Assembly: GCF_000685095.1 (NCBI RefSeq)
Contig: NZ_BAYE01000004.1
Coordinates: forward strand, 310,001 to 374,000
Reading direction: 5' to 3'
Origin: Paraburkholderia caledonica NBRC 102488
GTDB taxonomy: Bacteria; Pseudomonadota; Gammaproteobacteria; Burkholderiales; Burkholderiaceae
Length of the DNA: 64,000 nt
Shown: positions 10,139-18,921 of the stretch, piece by piece
How the letters are laid out: the number at the start of each line of letters is the position of its first letter
How positions within the stretch are numbered: the stretch's first letter is position 1
Program-made: the position numbers and the translations under genes
The notes under the pieces: generated by a model
Database searches by the model: none
What the model was told of the DNA's origin: nothing
The model's input: only the letters and a program-made list of their open reading frames with translations

Positions 10139-11239
10139 GTGGCCCATAAACTTCTGAACGACACCTTCCTGCGCGCGCTGCTGCGCCAGCCCACTGACTA
10201 CACGCCTGTCTGGCTGATGCGGCAGGCGGGTCGTTACCTGCCGGAATACAACGCCACGCGGGCTCGCGCTGGCAGCTTCCTCGGGCTGGCCAAGAACCCC
10301 GCGTTCGCAACTGAAGTCACGTTGCAGCCCCTCGAGCGCTACCCGCTCGACGCCGCGATTCTGTTTTCCGACATTCTCACCGTGCCCGACGCAATGGGCT
10401 TGGGTCTGGAGTTCGTCACGGGCGAGGGGCCGACGTTTGCGCGCCCTGTGCGCACAGAAGACGACGTGGCGCGACTCGCGGTGCCCGACATCGACGCCAC
10501 ATTGCGCTATGTAACCGACGCAGTGCGCGAGATCCGCACGGCGCTGACCGACGCTCAAGGCCGTCAACGCGTGCCGCTGATCGGATTTTCGGGTAGCCCG
10601 TGGACGCTGGCGTGCTACATGGTCGAAGGTGGCGGCTCGGCGGACTTCCGCACGGTCAAGTCCATGCTGTACGCCCGTCCTGATCTGATGCATCGCATTC
10701 TCGAGATCAACGCGAATTCGGTTGCCGCTTATCTGAATGCACAAATCGAAGCGGGCGCCCAAGCCGTCATGATTTTCGACACGTGGGGCGGTGCGCTCGC
10801 GGACGGTACCTATCAGCGCTTCTCCCTGCACTATATTCAGCAGGTCGTCAGTCAATTGAAGCGCGAGCACGACGGCGAAAAAGTGCCGGTGATCACGTTC
10901 ACGAAGGGCGGCGGACTGTGGCTCGATGAGATCGCGGACATTGGCGTGGACGCCGTCGGTCTCGACTGGACGGTCAACCTGCGTCAGGCGCGCGAACGGG
11001 TAGGGGCGAAGGTGGCTTTGCAGGGCAACATCGATCCGTCAGTGTTGTTCGCGCCGCCAGCGGCGATCCGCATGGAAGCGCGCGCCGTGCTGGACAGCTT
11101 CGGAAATCACCCGGGCCACGTCTTCAATCTCGGTCATGGCATCTCGCAATTCACGCCGCCAGAAAACGTTGCGGAGCTCGTCGACGAGGTCCATCGTCAT
11201 AGCCGCGCCATTCGCAGCGGCGCGCACGCACCGGCTTAA
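10139..11239 (+). CDS. hemE: Uroporphyrinogen decarboxylase
   Basis: 366 residues from GTG 10139 ([20 protein letters not shown]), the familiar betaproteobacterial start; the upstream TTG frame extension adds seven unlikely residues. Substrate-binding signature near the N-terminus: [15 protein letters not shown]. Later blocks include [19 protein letters not shown] with the catalytic Asp, [19 protein letters not shown] and the C-terminal FNLGHGI. It decarboxylates the four acetate side chains of uroporphyrinogen III to give coproporphyrinogen III in cytosolic haem synthesis. It diverges from the PheC-like gene across a 217-bp shared upstream region. Confidence 0.96.
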   Translation: MAHKLLNDTFLRALLRQPTDYTPVWLMRQAGRYLPEYNATRARAGSFLGLAKNPAFATEVTLQPLERYPLDAAILFSDILTVPDAMGLGLEFVTGEGPTFARPVRTEDDVARLAVPDIDATLRYVTDAVREIRTALTDAQGRQRVPLIGFSGSPWTLACYMVEGGGSADFRTVKSMLYARPDLMHRILEINANSVAAYLNAQIEAGAQAVMIFDTWGGALADGTYQRFSLHYIQQVVSQLKREHDGEKVPVITFTKGGGLWLDEIADIGVDAVGLDWTVNLRQARERVGAKVALQGNIDPSVLFAPPAAIRMEARAVLDSFGNHPGHVFNLGHGISQFTPPENVAELVDEVHRHSRAIRSGAHAPA

Positions 11240-11354
11240 TGCTGTAATAATTGCCGTTTTATGTTGCGGTGCAGCGCGCTGGGCTCTGCCACTCAGGAAA
11301 AATTCGCACCGTGCGGGCCGTCGGATGGCGGTCTCGCAGTTGTCAAGACTTGAC

Positions 11355-11363
11355 TTATACACA
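11355..11363 (+). promoter_or_regulatory. DnaA-box-like nonamer TTATACACA
   Basis: One mismatch from the perfect R-type DnaA box TTATCCACA and still within the TTATNCACA consensus. It lies 360 bp upstream of priA. Confidence 0.4.
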
Positions 11364-11544
11364 TTTATCACGCTGCGGCGCGGTAGAAGCTTTAGTCCTG
11401 TCCTGACCCTTGCAAAACGCGCATTTATTTGATCTCGGCCTTACGTAGCAAGGGTTTGGCGGCTTCCGGACGAAGTGTGCGGAACCCCACAGAACGCCGC
11501 TGCGAAGCGGTTTCCGGGCTTTCAGAGCGAAGTTCTCAACAAAG

Positions 11545-11553
11545 TTATCCACA
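11545..11553 (+). promoter_or_regulatory. Perfect DnaA box TTATCCACA
   Basis: An exact match to the strong DnaA box, 162 bp upstream of the replication-restart gene priA and in the same orientation as the near-match at 11355. DnaA-dependent control of priA is a hypothesis. Confidence 0.5.
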
Positions 11554-11714
11554 GGCAGGCGGGGTCGAGAGCAATTGTTCAGCGGAATCCAAAACTTAGC
11601 GGCGAATTTGAAGCTTTACTTTAACTTCGGCGGCGCGCCTCAGAGTGGGGCAATCTCGACTGCCACCTGCGGCGCAATGACGCCATTCGCTCTTGCCAGC
11701 ATCCGCGCAGCCGC

Positions 11715-13961
11715 ATGAGCGAAGCGTTCGTCCGCGTCGCACTGGACCATCCACTGCCGACCCTGTTCGATTACCGTTGCGATTCGGCTCAGTCGCCCGT
11801 ACCGGGAACGCTTGTTAGCGTGCCGTTCGGCAAACGCGACGTGGTCGGCCTCGTGTGCGAAGTAACTGGTCACAGTGAGGTTCCCGCCGATCGTCTCCGG
11901 TCGGTGAATGGCATTTGCACCGCATGCCCGCCGCTGTCGGCTGAATGGCTCGCGCTTGCTGCCTTTGCTGCCGATTACTATCAACGTGGACTTGGCGAAG
12001 TGGCGTTACCGGCGCTGCCGCAAGCGCTGCGCGACGCCTCGCGTTGGTCACGGCTGCTCGCGCCGGAAGAGCGCTACAGGTTTACGTCGGAAGGCCGCAC
12101 GGCCTTGCCCGACGCCCTGCCCGCGCGCGCGACTGCGCTGCGAAACCTGGCGCAGGCGCTTGCCGCTGGCGAGTTCCTGAGCGCCGCCGACGCCCGCGGG
12201 CTGCACCCTAAAGCCATTTCCACGCTCGCCGCATGGCAAGCCGAGGGCTGGGTCGCGCTAGACGTGGTCGATGCCGCCACGGCGCCACCCGCCGCCGCGG
12301 CCATGGTGGCGCCTGCGCAGACGCTTCCTACGCTCACAGACGAACAAGCCGCTGCCGTCGAAGCCATTCGCGACGCGCACGGCTTCGCGCCGTTCCTGTT
12401 GCATGGCGTGACGGGGAGCGGCAAGACGGAAGTCTATCTACGCGCGCTCGCCGAGATTCTTGCCGCCAATGCAGGCGCGCAAGCGCTCGTGCTGGTGCCC
12501 GAAATCAACCTGACGCCGCAGTTCGAAGCGGCTTTCCACGCCCGCTTCGCGGCGCTTGCGGACACAGCCATCGTCACGTTGCACAGCGGTCTTGCCGAGG
12601 GAGAACGCGCGCGCAACTGGTTCGCGGCGCATGCGGGCCATGCGCGGATCGTACTGGGCACGCGCCTCGCGGTGCTCGCGTCGCTGCCTCGGCTCGCCAT
12701 CATCGTCGTGGATGAGGAGCACGATCCGGCTTATAAGCAGCAGGAAGGGCTGCGCTACTCGGCGCGCGACCTGGCCATCTACCGTGCAAAGCAGCTTGGA
12801 CTGCCGGTCGTGCTGGGATCGGCCACACCGTCGCTCGAAAGCTGGTGGCAGGCGGATCAGGGGCGCTACAAGCGGCTCACGTTGTCGCGCCGCGCGGTCG
12901 CCGATGCCGTGTTGCCCACTGTGCGTCTGATCGATCTCGAGGACGAGCGGCGGCGCGGACGCGCTTCAGTGGAAGGATTGTCCGGCCCATTGATTGCCGC
13001 GCTGAAGACGCGGCTGGAGCGCGGCGAACAGAGTCTCGTGTTTCTGAATCGCCGGGGCTACGCGCCACAGCTGGCTTGCGATGCCTGCGGATGGGTCGCC
13101 GGCTGTCCGCGTTGCAGCGCGTATGTCGTTTTACATAAGCCGGAGCGCGCGCTGCGCTGTCATCACTGCGGTTGGGAGTCGAGAATTCCGCGCGCATGTC
13201 CCGAGTGCGGCAATGTTGACATTGCACCCATGGGTCGCGGCACCCAGCGCGTCGAAGAAACGCTCGCGAGCGCGGTGCCCGGCGCCCGCGTGCTGCGCAT
13301 CGACGCCGACAGCACCCGCCGCAAAGGCAGCGCGCAGGCGCTCTTTTCCGACGTGCATGCGGGCGAAGTCGACATTCTGGTCGGCACGCAGATGATCGCA
13401 AAGGGACACGACTTCCAGCGCGTTTCGCTAGTTGGCGTGCTGAACGCCGACACCGCACTGTTTTCCCACGACTTTCGAGCGAGCGAACGCCTCTTCGCGC
13501 AACTGATGCAAGTCAGCGGCCGCGCCGGGCGCGCAGGTTTGCCAGGTGAGGTGCTGGTGCAGACGCGTTATCCGCGCCATGCGCTTTATCACGCGCTTGG
13601 GCGCCACGATTACGTCGGCTTCGCCAATTCGACGTTGGCCGAGCGGCGCGACGCGCATTTGCCGCCGTTCGTGTATCAGGCGTTGCTGCGTGCGGAAGGC
13701 CGCACGCTCGAGGCTGCGCTCGCTTTTCTGCAGCAGGCCGCGGCCGAACTGACGGGCATCGCGGCTGCCGAACGCGTGACCGTCTACGACGCAGTGCCGC
13801 TCACCATCGTCAAGGTGATGCACGTCCACCGCGCGCAGTTGCTGATAGAAAGTGCGTCGCGCGCGGCGCTGCAGGCCACGTTGCGCGCGTGGCAGCCGTT
13901 GTTGCGCGGTTTGAAGGGCGTGCTTCGCTGGAACCTCGAAGTCGACCCACTTGATATTTGA
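11715..13961 (+). CDS. priA: Primosomal protein N' (replication restart helicase)
   Basis: 748 residues, close to the E. coli length. An N-terminal DNA-binding domain (FVRVALDHPLPTLFDYRC) precedes a superfamily-2 helicase core with Walker A LLHGVTGSGKTEVYLR and DEEH box VVDEEHDPAYKQ. A zinc-binding insert follows at about 454-500, with cysteine pairs CDACGW, CPRC, CHHCG and CPECG, and then VGTQMIAKGHDF and a QVSGRAGR motif. PriA recognises stalled or repaired forks and reloads DnaB. No strong Shine-Dalgarno is visible before ATG 11715, but the N-terminus fits the family. Confidence 0.96.
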   Translation: MSEAFVRVALDHPLPTLFDYRCDSAQSPVPGTLVSVPFGKRDVVGLVCEVTGHSEVPADRLRSVNGICTACPPLSAEWLALAAFAADYYQRGLGEVALPALPQALRDASRWSRLLAPEERYRFTSEGRTALPDALPARATALRNLAQALAAGEFLSAADARGLHPKAISTLAAWQAEGWVALDVVDAATAPPAAAAMVAPAQTLPTLTDEQAAAVEAIRDAHGFAPFLLHGVTGSGKTEVYLRALAEILAANAGAQALVLVPEINLTPQFEAAFHARFAALADTAIVTLHSGLAEGERARNWFAAHAGHARIVLGTRLAVLASLPRLAIIVVDEEHDPAYKQQEGLRYSARDLAIYRAKQLGLPVVLGSATPSLESWWQADQGRYKRLTLSRRAVADAVLPTVRLIDLEDERRRGRASVEGLSGPLIAALKTRLERGEQSLVFLNRRGYAPQLACDACGWVAGCPRCSAYVVLHKPERALRCHHCGWESRIPRACPECGNVDIAPMGRGTQRVEETLASAVPGARVLRIDADSTRRKGSAQALFSDVHAGEVDILVGTQMIAKGHDFQRVSLVGVLNADTALFSHDFRASERLFAQLMQVSGRAGRAGLPGEVLVQTRYPRHALYHALGRHDYVGFANSTLAERRDAHLPPFVYQALLRAEGRTLEAALAFLQQAAAELTGIAAAERVTVYDAVPLTIVKVMHVHRAQLLIESASRAALQATLRAWQPLLRGLKGVLRWNLEVDPLDI

Positions 13962-14338
13962 GCTGGCGTCTCTGCCTCCGGTTTGCGTCGGCGGGACTCG
14001 GATCAGCAAACAATGACTATCGACAGCGGCTGCGCGCGCTCCGGGCGCGTGCTCGGACCGTGTTCGAATAGCTTGCGGCGGAATTCGCGGCGCGCGTGGC
14101 TGTCCGCGTACCCAACACTGCCGACGCCCGCGACGAAACGTGCGCACCGCGTGCCGCGAGTTGTCGATAGCGTGCGGAAGATCTGTAGTCGCTGGAACAA
14201 AGCATGGTGGATCTCACAGTGTTCACTTCTCACTTCCCGGCGGCAACGGCCGGCAGATCTCACAAACGCGCCGCGAACCCGCCCCCGGCAAGCCGGGCAT
14301 CCGGACACACCACGTAGCTAACCACGTCGCTGCCGCGC
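13962..14338. other. Gene-free stretch after priA
   Basis: 377 bp with only short overlapping frames of biased composition and no family match. No terminator with a T-tract was identified for priA. Confidence 0.4.
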
Positions 14339-14509
14339 TCAATCGTTCAATGCCGCCTGCGCGTCACCGGATGATGCGGCCGACGTCGCACGTCCCCGAC
14401 CTTCGGACGCATCACGTTTGTCTGAGCCGCCCGTCGCGCCGCGGATAAACAGCACAGCGCAGGTTGCGCACATCGCCCAGATGCCCAATACGACCAGCCA
14501 CTTTTCCAT
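14339..14509 (-). CDS. Small single-pass membrane protein of unknown function
   Basis: 56 residues from ATG 14509 (MEKWLVVLGIWAMCATCAVLFIRG). One hydrophobic helix (about 4-22) is followed by a hydrophilic tail rich in Ser, Ala, Gly, Asp and Arg. A GAGG lies about 10 nt upstream of the ATG on the minus strand. The sharp hydrophobic/hydrophilic division supports a real product more than a chance frame. It faces away from putA. No function can be assigned. Confidence 0.5.
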   Translation of the reverse strand: MEKWLVVLGIWAMCATCAVLFIRGATGGSDKRDASEGRGRATSAASSGDAQAALND

Positions 14510-14704
14510 TTCGCTTGTCCTCACCCCGTACCGTTTTTGTGCGCGCATGACCCCGCGCCCGCTATGTCCTCTATAACGGCGCGCCCGCCGGTTTGATAAG
14601 GGCTCGAAGAAAAGAAATAAGGCCAGGGAAAATACCGATCCTTACCGGCCTTCGCGCTCTCACGAAGACTGGACGGAAAGCCCCGCCAGGCAAGGGATTG
14701 AGAA
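14510..14704. other. Upstream region of putA before the palindrome
   Basis: About 195 bp between the small membrane protein gene and the putA palindrome. It contains a CTTCG...CGAAG hairpin and Shine-Dalgarno-like purine runs but no gene. A leader RNA ending at the 14705-14741 hairpin cannot be excluded. Confidence 0.35.
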
Positions 14705-14741
14705 AGGTGCAACCGTTTCCATATGTCGGTTGCACCTTTTT
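14705..14741 (+). promoter_or_regulatory. Palindrome with two PutA-type half-sites, upstream of putA; could also act as a terminator
   Basis: Perfect 11-bp inverted repeat: AGGTGCAACCG (14705-14715), 11-nt spacer, CGGTTGCACCT (14727-14737), then a short T run. Each arm contains GTTGCA (as TGCAAC at 14708-14713 and GTTGCA at 14729-14734), the consensus operator of the PutA ribbon-helix-helix domain in E. coli. The half-site centres are 21 bp apart, two helical turns. A possible promoter (TTGCAC 14730-14735, 17 bp, TACGAT 14753-14758) overlaps the second half-site. As RNA the same palindrome plus T run could terminate transcription. Confidence 0.6.
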
Positions 14742-14812
14742 ATTGGGAGGGGTACGATTCGGCCAACTTTTGTCTTTCGCCAGCATTTAGTCTGGTATCC
14801 GAAGAAGGAAAC

Positions 14813-17800
14813 ATGGCTAGCACCACCCTTGGCGTCAAGGTCGACGACCTCCTGCGTTCCCGGCTGCGAGATGCCGCCACCCGCCTCGAACGCACTCCGC
14901 ACTGGCTGATCAAGCAGGCGATTTTCGCGTACCTGGAAAAGATCGAGCAGGGACAACTGCCGCCGGAACTGTCGGGCGTGGCAGGTGCCGCCGACATGGC
15001 TGACGGCGCGTCGGTCGAACCGGACGAGGACGGTGCGGCGCACCCGTTCCTCGACTTCGCGCAGAACGTGCAACCGCAATCGGTGTTGCGCGCGGCAATC
15101 ACCGCGGCATATCGCCGGCCGGAGCCGGAATGCGTGCCGTTCCTGCTGGGTCAGGCGCGCTTGCCGGCCAATCTCGCGGGCGACGTGCAAGCGCTCGCCG
15201 CGAAGCTCGTCGAAACGCTGCGCGGCAAGAGTAAGGGCGGCGGCGTCGAGGGGCTGATCCACGAATTCTCGCTGTCGAGCCAGGAAGGTGTCGCACTGAT
15301 GTGCCTCGCCGAGGCCTTGCTGCGCATTCCCGATCGCGCGACGCGCGACGCGCTGATCCGCGACAAGATCAGCAAGGGCGACTGGAAATCGCACGTCGGT
15401 CAGGCGCCGTCGCTGTTCGTCAACGCTGCGACCTGGGGCTTGATGATCACCGGCAAGCTGGTCACGACCAACAGCGAGACGAACCTCTCGTCGGCGCTTA
15501 CGCGACTGATCGGCAAGGGCGGCGAGCCGCTGATCCGCAAGGGCGTGGACATGGCGATGCGCCTGATGGGCGAGCAGTTCGTCACCGGCGAGAACATTTC
15601 GGAAGCGCTGGCGAACAGCCGCAAATACGAAGCGCGCGGTTTCCGCTACTCGTACGACATGCTCGGCGAAGCCGCCACGACCGAAGCGGACGCGCAGCGT
15701 TACTACGCGTCGTATGAGCAGGCGATCCACGCGATCGGCAAGGCAGCTGGCGGCCGCGGGATCTACGAAGGTCCGGGCATCTCGATCAAGCTCTCCGCGC
15801 TGCATCCGCGTTACTCGCGCTCGCAACAGGAGCGCACGATGAGCGAGTTGCTGCCGCGCGTGCGTTCGCTTGCGATCCTCGCGCGCCGTTACGACATCGG
15901 CTTGAATATCGACGCCGAAGAAGCCGACCGCCTCGAAATCTCGCTGGATCTGCTGGAAGCGCTGTGCTTCGATCCGGAGCTCGCCGGTTGGAACGGTATC
16001 GGTTTTGTGGTGCAGGCTTATCAGAAGCGCTGCCCGTTCGTGATCGAATACATTGTCGACCTCGCGCGCCGCAGCCGTCATCGCATCATGGTGCGCCTCG
16101 TGAAGGGTGCGTACTGGGACACCGAAATCAAGCGAGCGCAAGTGGACGGCCTCGAAGGCTATCCGGTCTACACGCGCAAGATCTATACGGATGTGTCGTA
16201 TCTCGCGTGCGCGAAGAAGCTGCTCGGCGCGCCCGACGCGGTGTATCCGCAATTCGCCACGCACAATGCGCACACGCTGTCGGCGATCTATCACCTCGCG
16301 GGCAACAACTACTATCCCGGTCAGTACGAGTTTCAGTGTCTGCACGGCATGGGCGAGCCGCTTTATGAAGAAGTGACGGGCCCGCTTTCCGCCGGCAAGC
16401 TGAACCGTCCGTGCCGCGTGTATGCGCCGGTCGGCACGCACGAAACGCTGCTCGCGTATCTCGTGCGACGTCTGCTGGAAAACGGCGCAAACACGTCGTT
16501 CGTCAATCGCATCGCCGATGAAAACGTCGCGATCCAGGATCTGATCGCCGATCCGGTCGAAGAAGCGTCGAAGATCGTTCCACTCGGTGCGCCGCACGCA
16601 AAGATTCCGCTGCCGCGCAATCTGTACGGCGCGGAGCGTCTCAACTCGATGGGTCTCGATCTGTCGAACGAGCATCGTCTGGCGTCGCTGTCGTCGGCGT
16701 TGCTGGCGAGCGCGAATCATCCGTGGCGCGCCGCGCCGATGCTGGCCGACGATCAGATTGCCTTGGGCAATGCGCGCGACGTGCGCAATCCGGCGGACCA
16801 TCGCGACCTCGTCGGCACGGTGGTCGAAGCGAGCGCGGAACATGTGAGCGCCGCATTGACGCACGCGGTTGCCGCAGCGCCGATCTGGCAGGCGACGCCG
16901 GTAGAAGCGCGTGCCGATTGCCTCGCGCGTGCCGCCGATCTGCTCGAAGCGCAGATGCATACGCTGATGGGCCTGGTGGTGCGCGAAGCGGGCAAATCGC
17001 TCGCGAACGCGGTGTCGGAAATTCGCGAAGCGATCGACTTCCTGCGCTACTACTCGACCCAAATTCGCAGCGAATTTTCAAACGACACACATCGTCCGCT
17101 CGGACCTGTCGTGTGTATCAGCCCGTGGAATTTCCCGCTCGCGATCTTCATGGGCCAGGTAGCCGCCGCGCTCGCAGCCGGCAACACCGTGCTCGCGAAG
17201 CCGGCTGAGCAAACGCCGCTGATCGCCGCCCAGGCCGTGCGCATTCTGCGCGAAGCCGGCGTGCCTGCCGGCGCCGTGCAACTACTGCCGGGCAATGGCG
17301 AAACGGTCGGTGCCGCGCTCGTCGCCGACCCGCGCACGCGTGCGGTGATGTTCACCGGTTCGACCGAAGTCGCGCGTCTCATCAACAAAACGCTCTCGGG
17401 CCGTCTCGACCCGGAAGGCAAACCGATTCCGCTGATCGCCGAAACCGGTGGTCAGAACGCGATGATCGTCGATTCGTCGGCGCTCGCTGAACAGGTGGTG
17501 GCGGACGTGATGCAGTCGTCGTTCGATTCGGCCGGTCAACGTTGTTCGGCGCTGCGCGTTCTCTGTTTGCAGGATGACGTTGCCGACCGCACGCTGGAAA
17601 TGCTGACGGGGGCGATGCGCGAACTGACGGTGGGCAATCCGGATCGCCTGTCGACCGACGTCGGCCCGGTGATCGACGTTGACGCGAAGCGTGGCATCGA
17701 CGCGCATATCGCGGCAATGCGTGAGAAGGGCCGCAAGGTCGAGCAACTGCCGATGCCGGAGGGTTGCGCGCAAGGCACGTTCGTGCCGCCGACGCTGATC

Positions 17801-18751
17801 GAGCTGGACAGCATCGACGAATTGAAGCGCGAAGTGTTCGGGCCCGTGCTGCATGTGGTGCGTTACCGCCGCAGCCAGCTCGACACGCTGCTCGAGCAGA
17901 TCCGCACGACGGGCTATGGCCTGACGCTCGGTATCCATACGCGCATCGACGAAACCATTGCTCACGTGATCAGCCGCGCGCATGTCGGCAACATCTACGT
18001 GAATCGCAACGTGATCGGCGCGGTGGTCGGCGTGCAGCCGTTCGGCGGCGAAGGTTTGTCGGGCACGGGGCCGAAGGCCGGCGGTGCGTTGTATCTGCAG
18101 CGTCTGCTCGCGACGCGTCCGGCAGGCTTGCCGAAGTCGCTCGCGCAGGCGCTGATCGTAGATGTACCGCAAGCAGCCGAAAAAGGCGACAATCCGTCCG
18201 CCGCGCTGACGGCGTTGCGCGACTGGCTGATTGCCGAGCGCGAGCCTCAACTTGCTGCGCGTTGCGACGGTTATCTGTCGCATATGCCGGCTGGCGCGAC
18301 TGCGGTGTTGTCGGGGCCGACTGGCGAGCGCAACACTTACACGCTGGGTGCGCGCGGCACGGTGTTGTGTATTGCGTCGACCGCGAGCGGTGCGCGCGCG
18401 CAGTTTGCCGCCGTGCTGGCTACGGGAAATCGCGCGTTGTTCGAAGGCGCGGCTGGGGAACAATTGGTGACGCAGTTGCCCGCTTCGCTGAAGTCTTATG
18501 CGAGCGTGCGCAAGAACGCGGAGACGCCGTTCGACGCCGTATTGTTCGAAGGCGACAGCGACGAACTGCTGACGCTCGTGAAGGAAGTCGCGAAGCGTCC
18601 CGGACCGATTGTGTCGGTGCAAGGCGTCGCGTCGCGCGCGCTGGAGAGCGGCGACGAAGACTACGCGCTCGAACGTCTGTTGACGGAACGCTCGGTCAGC
18701 GTGAATACGGCAGCCGCCGGTGGCAATGCGAATTTGATGACGATCGGTTGA
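14813..18751 (+). CDS. putA: Trifunctional PutA: proline dehydrogenase, P5C dehydrogenase and DNA-binding repressor
   Basis: 1312 residues from ATG 14813 behind AAGAAGGA. An N-terminal ribbon-helix-helix domain (about 1-50, TTLGVKVDDLLRSRLRDAA) makes it an autorepressor. A helical arm and the FAD-dependent proline dehydrogenase barrel (about 200-590) follow. The aldehyde dehydrogenase domain (about 650-1110) carries LIAETGGQNAMIVD with the catalytic Glu and SAGQRCSALRVL with the catalytic Cys. The C-terminal extension resembles that of long PutAs. It oxidises proline to glutamate with substrate channelling and switches from DNA to membrane when FAD is reduced. The palindrome upstream carries PutA-type half-sites. 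Confidence 0.96.
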   Translation: MASTTLGVKVDDLLRSRLRDAATRLERTPHWLIKQAIFAYLEKIEQGQLPPELSGVAGAADMADGASVEPDEDGAAHPFLDFAQNVQPQSVLRAAITAAYRRPEPECVPFLLGQARLPANLAGDVQALAAKLVETLRGKSKGGGVEGLIHEFSLSSQEGVALMCLAEALLRIPDRATRDALIRDKISKGDWKSHVGQAPSLFVNAATWGLMITGKLVTTNSETNLSSALTRLIGKGGEPLIRKGVDMAMRLMGEQFVTGENISEALANSRKYEARGFRYSYDMLGEAATTEADAQRYYASYEQAIHAIGKAAGGRGIYEGPGISIKLSALHPRYSRSQQERTMSELLPRVRSLAILARRYDIGLNIDAEEADRLEISLDLLEALCFDPELAGWNGIGFVVQAYQKRCPFVIEYIVDLARRSRHRIMVRLVKGAYWDTEIKRAQVDGLEGYPVYTRKIYTDVSYLACAKKLLGAPDAVYPQFATHNAHTLSAIYHLAGNNYYPGQYEFQCLHGMGEPLYEEVTGPLSAGKLNRPCRVYAPVGTHETLLAYLVRRLLENGANTSFVNRIADENVAIQDLIADPVEEASKIVPLGAPHAKIPLPRNLYGAERLNSMGLDLSNEHRLASLSSALLASANHPWRAAPMLADDQIALGNARDVRNPADHRDLVGTVVEASAEHVSAALTHAVAAAPIWQATPVEARADCLARAADLLEAQMHTLMGLVVREAGKSLANAVSEIREAIDFLRYYSTQIRSEFSNDTHRPLGPVVCISPWNFPLAIFMGQVAAALAAGNTVLAKPAEQTPLIAAQAVRILREAGVPAGAVQLLPGNGETVGAALVADPRTRAVMFTGSTEVARLINKTLSGRLDPEGKPIPLIAETGGQNAMIVDSSALAEQVVADVMQSSFDSAGQRCSALRVLCLQDDVADRTLEMLTGAMRELTVGNPDRLSTDVGPVIDVDAKRGIDAHIAAMREKGRKVEQLPMPEGCAQGTFVPPTLIELDSIDELKREVFGPVLHVVRYRRSQLDTLLEQIRTTGYGLTLGIHTRIDETIAHVISRAHVGNIYVNRNVIGAVVGVQPFGGEGLSGTGPKAGGALYLQRLLATRPAGLPKSLAQALIVDVPQAAEKGDNPSAALTALRDWLIAEREPQLAARCDGYLSHMPAGATAVLSGPTGERNTYTLGARGTVLCIASTASGARAQFAAVLATGNRALFEGAAGEQLVTQLPASLKSYASVRKNAETPFDAVLFEGDSDELLTLVKEVAKRPGPIVSVQGVASRALESGDEDYALERLLTERSVSVNTAAAGGNANLMTIG

Positions 18752-18787
18752 GCGAACCTCATCGATTACTGGCAAGAAAACGCCGGG

Positions 18788-18851
18788 CCGCCCCAAGTTT
18801 TCTTGCGCCCCCTCGGGGGGCCTGGCGCGATGCGCCAGGATTTGGGGGCGG
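18788..18851. repeat. REP-like palindromic element with two internal hairpins
   Basis: The outer arms CCGCCCCAA (18788-18796) and TTTGGGGGCGG (18841-18851) pair with a one-base bulge. Inside are a C-run/G-run hairpin (GCGCCCCC TC GGGGGGC) and a perfect 8-bp hairpin CCTGGCGC-GAT-GCGCCAGG (18821-18839). Together they form a three-way junction. I recall similar CCGCCCCAAG...CTTGGGGGCG elements scattered in Burkholderia genomes, but cannot verify it here. It lies between putA and the next gene and may also act as a transcript end for putA. Confidence 0.55.
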
Positions 18852-18921
18852 TCATTAGAACGGAAGCGGTAACGGCGATCCCGAAAGCCGCTCCATCCAC
18901 ACCTGGTACCAAGGAGAAGAT

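Larger units (their letters stand above)
11240..11714. other. hemE-priA intergenic region, no gene
   Basis: 475 bp without a supported reading frame. It holds two DnaA-box-like nonamers (annotated separately). No clear terminator for hemE was found. Confidence 0.5.

Noticed and set aside
14600..14742. A known riboswitch (ZTP, cyclic-di-GMP or glutamine type) in the putA leader
   Set aside because: Short fragments such as GACTGG and CCCCGCCAGG recall aptamer blocks, but the full conserved set and pairing pattern of none of these classes is present.
14660..17062. An 800-codon minus-strand frame opposite putA, including its upstream region
   Set aside because: Antisense shadow of putA (Arg/His/Ala/Val-rich, no recognisable domain).
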